A stretch of DNA of 16,952 nt from positions 1 to 16,952 of the forward strand of contig JAHJWA010000089.1 in the NCBI GenBank assembly GCA_018828205.1. Reading direction: 5' to 3'. Shown piece after piece: positions 14,041 to 16,952 of this stretch. How positions within the stretch are numbered: position 1 is the stretch's first letter; every line of letters begins with the position of its first letter. The notes under the pieces are model-generated. The model was not told the origin of the DNA. It saw only the letters and a program-made list of their open reading frames with translations, and ran no database searches. The position numbers and the translations under genes were made by a program. The DNA comes from Alphaproteobacteria bacterium. GTDB lineage: Bacteria > Pseudomonadota > Alphaproteobacteria > Sphingomonadales > Sphingomonadaceae.

Positions 14041-14156
14041 GCTCCTCCCCCTTGAGGGGGAGGCCGGGTGGGGGTGTACCACGCCACTGGCCGGGACGCG
14101 CGCCTGCGGCGCGCTCCCCCACCCCCAACCCCTCCCCGTGGGGAGGGGAGTTTTTT
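14041..14156. repeat. GC-rich intergenic palindromic (REP-like) element
   Basis: A composite of three hairpins: CCTCCCCC-TTGA-GGGGGAGG (14044-14063), GCGCGCC-TGC-GGCGCGC (14098-14114) and CCCCTCCC-CGTG-GGGAGGGG (14129-14148). G-rich (14066-14075) and C-rich (14115-14127) tracts between them can also pair, closing the whole into a cruciform. A run of six Ts follows the last stem, so it can act as a plus-strand terminator. Elements of this style, often translated as a spurious PTPNPSPWGGE-like peptide, are dispersed in sphingomonad and other alphaproteobacterial genomes. It fills the convergent gap between rpsI and the phosphoesterase gene. Confidence 0.7.
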
Positions 14157-14165
14157 CGTCAAGAT

Positions 14166-15026
14166 CTAGTGGACCGGCGGATCGGTCGGCGGGACGCGGT
14201 GCACGGGCGCGACGGGCTCGCCCGGCCGCCGCGGCGGCGTCGCGTCCTCGGGGACATCGTCGATCATCATGTCCGCGCTCTCGACGTTTTCGAGGTTGCG
14301 GACGCAGACCTCAAGCGTCGCGCCATCCCAGCGCAATTCGTTGAAGCTGGGGGGGGTGGAACGGGTGCGCTGCGACAGCGTGCCCGCGCCGATCATCCGC
14401 ACCGGGCCGTTGTCGGTCTGCTCCATGATGTCGAAGGCATCGTGGACATGGCCGCTGATCACCGCTTCGACCGGACGGCTGGCGAGCGCGCGCAGCGCCT
14501 TGCCCCCGTTCATGGTCAGCGCGGTGCCTTGCGTCCCCACCTCGCGCAGCGGATGATGGACCGCGACCAGCGCGCGGGCGTCCGAAGGCAGGGCATCGAT
14601 CGCCGCGAGGCATTTCCGGAGCGCGGCCTCGGTGACCCAGCCCTTGGACCAGTTGAAGCGTGGCTGCGCGCGGACCGCGGTCTTGAGCGGGACGATCGCG
14701 AGGCCCGGCAGGTCGATCTCCTGCTCGACATGCTCGGCCATGCCGCGGAACCGCTTGTAGGGGGTGAAGAAGCGCTCGATCAGGTTGAAATAGGGCATGT
14801 CGTGATTGCCCACCTCGACCGTCACCGGGACGTCGAGCGATTGGATCCACTGCGTCGCGGCGGCGAATTCGCGGTGGCGCGCGCGCATGGTGAGATCGCC
14901 GGTGATCGCGACCGCATCGGGGCGCTGCTCGGCGATCTCGCGTTTGACCCAGGCGATCGCCCTGTCGTCGACCAGGCCGAAATGGATATCGCTGAGATGG
15001 AAGAGGAGCTTGCCGTCAGTAGCCAT
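14166..15026 (-). CDS. Calcineurin-like metallophosphoesterase
   Basis: A 286-residue cytosolic phosphoesterase of the binuclear-metal fold. Metal-binding motifs appear in the right order: LSDIHFG (DxH), AITGDLT (GD), VEVGNHDMP (GNHD), VAVHHPL and ISGHVHDAF (GHxH). The last 40 residues are a Pro-rich, probably disordered tail (DDVPEDATPPRRPGEPV). The substrate cannot be told from sequence; this branch includes cyclic-nucleotide and nucleotide-sugar/lipid phosphohydrolases. Its start overlaps the end of the lipid kinase gene by 11 bp on the same strand, so the two are co-translated and may act in one lipid-phosphate pathway (inference). Confidence 0.93.
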   Translation of the reverse strand: MATDGKLLFHLSDIHFGLVDDRAIAWVKREIAEQRPDAVAITGDLTMRARHREFAAATQWIQSLDVPVTVEVGNHDMPYFNLIERFFTPYKRFRGMAEHVEQEIDLPGLAIVPLKTAVRAQPRFNWSKGWVTEAALRKCLAAIDALPSDARALVAVHHPLREVGTQGTALTMNGGKALRALASRPVEAVISGHVHDAFDIMEQTDNGPVRMIGAGTLSQRTRSTPPSFNELRWDGATLEVCVRNLENVESADMMIDDVPEDATPPRRPGEPVAPVHRVPPTDPPVH

Positions 15027-15870
15027 GCTGCGACGCTAGCAGATCGACTTCGCAAGGTGCCAGGGTGAACTCGGCGCTTGCGCCGATGCTCGCGGGTTCG
15101 CCGTCGATGAGGATGCCCAGCGGTTCGCCATCGCAATTCTCCACCACCAGCCGGTCGACCAGGCCGAGCAGATCGTGCGGGCCCTCGCGGAAGCTGCGCC
15201 GGAGCAGCGCCATGCCCTGCCGGGCGAGCTCGAGCGGCGTGTCGGCATGATAGCCCGCGGTCTGCATCCCGCGATGGCTCGGGGTCATCTCGAGCAGCGG
15301 ATAGCCTTCGCGTCGCCCCAGTGGGGGCTCGCTGCAGCGCACCCGCGGCCCTTCGGTGGTCGCGCTGAGCGCCTCGCCTGCCTTGGATGCCGTCTCGGCG
15401 ACATCGGCATCGCGCATTGCCTCGCGCACCGAGGCCCAGGCAGTCCCGGGGCCGATCAGCAGTCCGGCGAGCGCATCGCCCGCCTCGCAGCGCGCCACCT
15501 GCGGGCGCCAGCGCCGCATCGCCCCGCGCTGATAGCGCTCGATGATCGTCGCCAGCTCGGCCTCGCCATGCATGCGGATGCTGAGCAGGTTCATCGTCCC
15601 GCCGGGCAGCACCAGCACCGCGCCCGACCAGCCGTAGAGACCGGTGATCGCGGCGTTGAGCGTCCCATCGCCGGTGAAGATCGCGAGGCATTCGATCCCC
15701 GCCGCGTCGAGTTCGGCCCCGCTGGGAATATCCTCGTCGGGAAAGCGGATGGTGCGCTCGATCGCCAGGCCGGCGGTGCCGCAATGGCCCTGCAATTCGT
15801 CGAGCGCGGCTTCGCTGTTGCTGCCGCTCTTGGCATTGGTCAGCAACCAGAGTTTGTCGGGAAGGGTCAT
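15016..15870 (-). CDS. Diacylglycerol/sphingolipid kinase family protein
   Basis: A 284-residue member of the lipid kinase family with the DAGK catalytic fold. The N-terminus LWLLTNAKSGSNSE is the substrate/nucleotide strand. FTGDGTLNAAI is the nucleotide loop (canonical GGDGT, with the first Gly replaced by Thr), and VLPGGTMNLLS is the second signature. It would phosphorylate a diacylglycerol, sphingoid base or ceramide-like lipid; sphingomonads make glycosphingolipids, so a sphingolipid substrate is possible but unproved. It lacks a clear Shine-Dalgarno. The phosphoesterase gene overlaps its 3' end, and a small membrane protein lies 68 bp upstream. Confidence 0.87.
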   Translation of the reverse strand: MTLPDKLWLLTNAKSGSNSEAALDELQGHCGTAGLAIERTIRFPDEDIPSGAELDAAGIECLAIFTGDGTLNAAITGLYGWSGAVLVLPGGTMNLLSIRMHGEAELATIIERYQRGAMRRWRPQVARCEAGDALAGLLIGPGTAWASVREAMRDADVAETASKAGEALSATTEGPRVRCSEPPLGRREGYPLLEMTPSHRGMQTAGYHADTPLELARQGMALLRRSFREGPHDLLGLVDRLVVENCDGEPLGILIDGEPASIGASAEFTLAPCEVDLLASQHGY

Positions 15871-15919
15871 GAAGCCACAGCGCTGCTGCCGCCCATCCGG
15901 TTCCCGAAGCGCGATTCTT

Positions 15920-15938
15920 CAAGCCCGCGAAGGGCTTG
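15920..15938 (-). terminator. Weak hairpin after the small membrane protein
   Basis: CAAGCCC - 5 bases - GGGCTTG is a perfect 7-bp stem directly after the stop codon on the minus strand. The following bases GAAGAATC contain no T-run, so it may attenuate rather than end transcription toward the lipid kinase. Confidence 0.35.
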
Positions 15939-16205
15939 TCAGATCCGGCCGGTGAGAATGGCCCAGGCCGAAAAGCCGTTGAGCGCGGTGTAGATCGCAT
16001 AGACCAGCGCCAGCCCCGGCGAGCCGTTGGCGACGAACAGCAAGGTCGCGAGCAGGATCGCGAATTCCAACACCAGCGAGATCGGAAACCTGGCGCGCGG
16101 CTGCATCCAGCCGATCCGCCCGATCATCGGATGACCGCTTTCGAGCACCGCCTTGTGCAGGGCGAAATTGGCGATTCCGAGCAGGAAGAGAACGATCAGG
16201 ACCAT
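15939..16205 (-). CDS. Small integral membrane protein, 88 residues
   Basis: A hydrophobic protein of unrecognised family. It has three likely membrane segments: residues 2-18 (VLIVLFLLGIANFAL), 42-59 (ISLVLEFAILLATLLFV) and 63-84 (GLALVYAIYTALNGFSAWAI). Between the first two lies a basic loop, GHPMIGRIGWMQPRARFP. I chose the ATG at 16205 because it begins exactly at the first membrane span. Longer in-frame starts up to 16628 would run through the region upstream of, and antisense to, the UrcA gene. It is probably first in a minus-strand unit with the lipid kinase and phosphoesterase. Confidence 0.72.
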   Translation of the reverse strand: MVLIVLFLLGIANFALHKAVLESGHPMIGRIGWMQPRARFPISLVLEFAILLATLLFVANGSPGLALVYAIYTALNGFSAWAILTGRI

Positions 16206-16292
16206 CGACGAACGTTCTCGCGCGCCGTTGGCCGATTGCCAAGAGGCGTTCGTCCGGCACTTCGTGCCTTTGGTCCAATCGCCGCAGCCTTC

Positions 16293-16314
16293 GTCGACGC
16301 TCGCATGCGTCGAC
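16293..16314. promoter_or_regulatory. Inverted repeat upstream of the UrcA gene (candidate operator)
   Basis: GTCGACGC - TCGCAT - GCGTCGAC is a perfect 8-bp inverted repeat in the divergent gap between the small membrane protein and the UrcA gene, about 80 bases upstream of the UrcA ATG. It could be a regulator site or a leader hairpin. No clear -10/-35 pair was found beside it. Confidence 0.4.
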
Positions 16315-16392
16315 AGATGTAATCGGCCATCAGGGACATGCGACGCGCTCCTTCCCCCCCGATGGAGGCGATCGCGACAAGGAGGATGTGAG

Positions 16393-16686
16393 ATGAAACC
16401 CATATTGTGCATCGCGGCGGCGATCGGCCTCGCCATCCCGGCAGCCCCGGCTCTGGCGCGGGACGTTACCGTCAAATACGACGATCTGGCGCTCTCGACC
16501 CCCGCCGGACAGCGCGTGCTCGACCAGCGTATCGATGCCGCGGCGCGCAAGGTCTGCGAGGCCGACACGACCGCGACCGGCACGCGGATCAGGAACAGCG
16601 ACGCGCGGCGCTGCATGGAAGAAGCCAAGCGCCAGGTGAACCGTCAGATCGCGGCTGTTCTCGAGCAGCAGCGTCTGGGCGGCTGA
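16393..16686 (+). CDS. UrcA family secreted protein
   Basis: A 97-residue exported protein of the UrcA family, named from a uranium-responsive Caulobacter gene and common in Caulobacter and sphingomonads; its function is unknown. Residues 1-22 (MKPILCIAAAIGLAIPAAPA then LA) form a signal peptide. The mature part begins DVTVKYDDLALSTPAGQRVL, followed by QRIDAAARKVC and a second cysteine in DARRCMEEAK, the two Cys probably forming a disulfide. A strong AGGAGG lies 7 bases before the ATG. It is monocistronic, with its own terminator. Confidence 0.9.
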   Translation: MKPILCIAAAIGLAIPAAPALARDVTVKYDDLALSTPAGQRVLDQRIDAAARKVCEADTTATGTRIRNSDARRCMEEAKRQVNRQIAAVLEQQRLGG

Positions 16687-16708
16687 CTTTCCCCAGAGTC
16701 GGCTACCC

Positions 16709-16750
16709 GGAGCCCCGGTCGATCCAGTCCGCGACCGGGGCTCCTATTTC
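16709..16750 (+). terminator. Strong intrinsic terminator of the UrcA gene
   Basis: A perfect 13-bp stem (GGAGCCCCGGTCG / CGACCGGGGCTCC) with a 10-base loop begins 23 bases after the stop and is followed by TATTTC. The T-run is interrupted but the stem is very stable. Confidence 0.8.
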
Positions 16751-16781
16751 GCGGGATGCCGCTGGCGGGCAAACCCGCGGC

Positions 16782-16952
16782 TCAGCGCCCGGCCATCGCC
16801 TTGACCTTGGGCAGGTAGGTCCGCCCGATCCGCAAGCCCTCGCCATCGTCGAGCTCGACCGACCAGACCCCCAGCCCGTCGTGCCGCAGACCCTTGATGC
16901 GGTCGCGGCGCAGGATGGTGGAGCGGTGGATGCGGATGAATTGCGCGGGGTC
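16782..16952 (-). CDS. LytTR DNA-binding domain protein, C-terminal part
   Basis: The last 56 residues of a LytTR-type regulator; the rest lies beyond the window. The segment PAQFIRIHRSTILRRDRIKG, then VWSVELDDGEGLRIGRTYLPKV matches the second half of the LytTR domain (the F.RIHRS...I pattern and the closing dG..l.igr.Y strand). It would normally be joined to a response-regulator receiver or a membrane domain upstream. It ends convergent with the UrcA gene. Confidence 0.85.
   Translation of the reverse strand, partial: DPAQFIRIHRSTILRRDRIKGLRHDGLGVWSVELDDGEGLRIGRTYLPKVKAMAGR

Noticed and set aside
13560..15068. 502-codon plus-strand open frame
   Set aside because: It runs out of frame through rpsI, through the palindromic repeat and antisense to the phosphoesterase; not a gene.
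16210..16217. GAACGTTC palindrome before the small membrane protein, as a LexA site
   Set aside because: The alphaproteobacterial LexA site is GTTC-N7-GTTC; this 8-mer does not fit and is too short to call.

Overview
The window looks like chromosomal DNA of an alphaproteobacterium of the order Sphingomonadales, most likely Erythrobacteraceae or a close relative. The DNA is GC-rich with gene-dense coding. Supporting genes are a single-chain ThiS-ThiG, a CtaA-type heme A synthase, a UrcA-family protein, a SUF operon headed by its own Rrf2 regulator, and a GC-rich intergenic palindromic element. The placement rests on gene content and style, not on a database search. No phage, plasmid, insertion sequence, CRISPR or tRNA/rRNA gene is visible.

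Layout, left to right. (1) 1-1128, minus strand: the start of a SUF Fe-S assembly operon, with an Rrf2/IscR-type regulator overlapping sufB by ATGA and a 7+9+7 inverted repeat just upstream as a likely operator. (2) 1197-3953, minus: a DUF885 lipoprotein followed 9 bp later by an AraC-type regulator. (3) 3954-4273: a divergent intergenic region with a candidate small RNA on the minus strand (good -10, an internal hairpin, and an intrinsic terminator that no annotated gene needs), plus palindromes near the DUF885 promoter. (4) 4274-8951, plus: pyrD, a periplasmic gamma-glutamyltransferase and a long-chain acyl-CoA synthetase. (5) 8961-9831, minus: an unrecognised 176-residue protein and a CsbD-family stress protein with a clear terminator. 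(6) 9977-11357, minus: a MerC-domain membrane protein followed by fused ThiS-ThiG. The MerC promoter carries a Zur-like box, and a perfect hairpin fills the junction between the two genes. (7) 11522-13896, plus: heme A synthase, then rplM-rpsI with overlapping stop/start and a strong terminator; S9 carries a long acidic N-terminal extension. (8) 13973-14165: intergenic palindromic repeat ending in a T-run. (9) 14166-16205, minus: small membrane protein, diacylglycerol-kinase-type lipid kinase and calcineurin-like phosphoesterase, the last two overlapping. (10) 16393-16952: a secreted UrcA-family protein (plus) with a 13-bp-stem terminator, convergent with the C-terminus of a LytTR response regulator (minus, cut by the window edge).

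Most of the window is housekeeping (pyrimidine, thiamine and heme A synthesis, Fe-S assembly, ribosome, fatty-acid activation). The parts most worth a second look are the orphan-terminator small RNA at 4068-4175, the Zur-like box and RBS-masking hairpin of the merC-thiSG unit, the S9 extension, and the palindromic element at 14041-14156.
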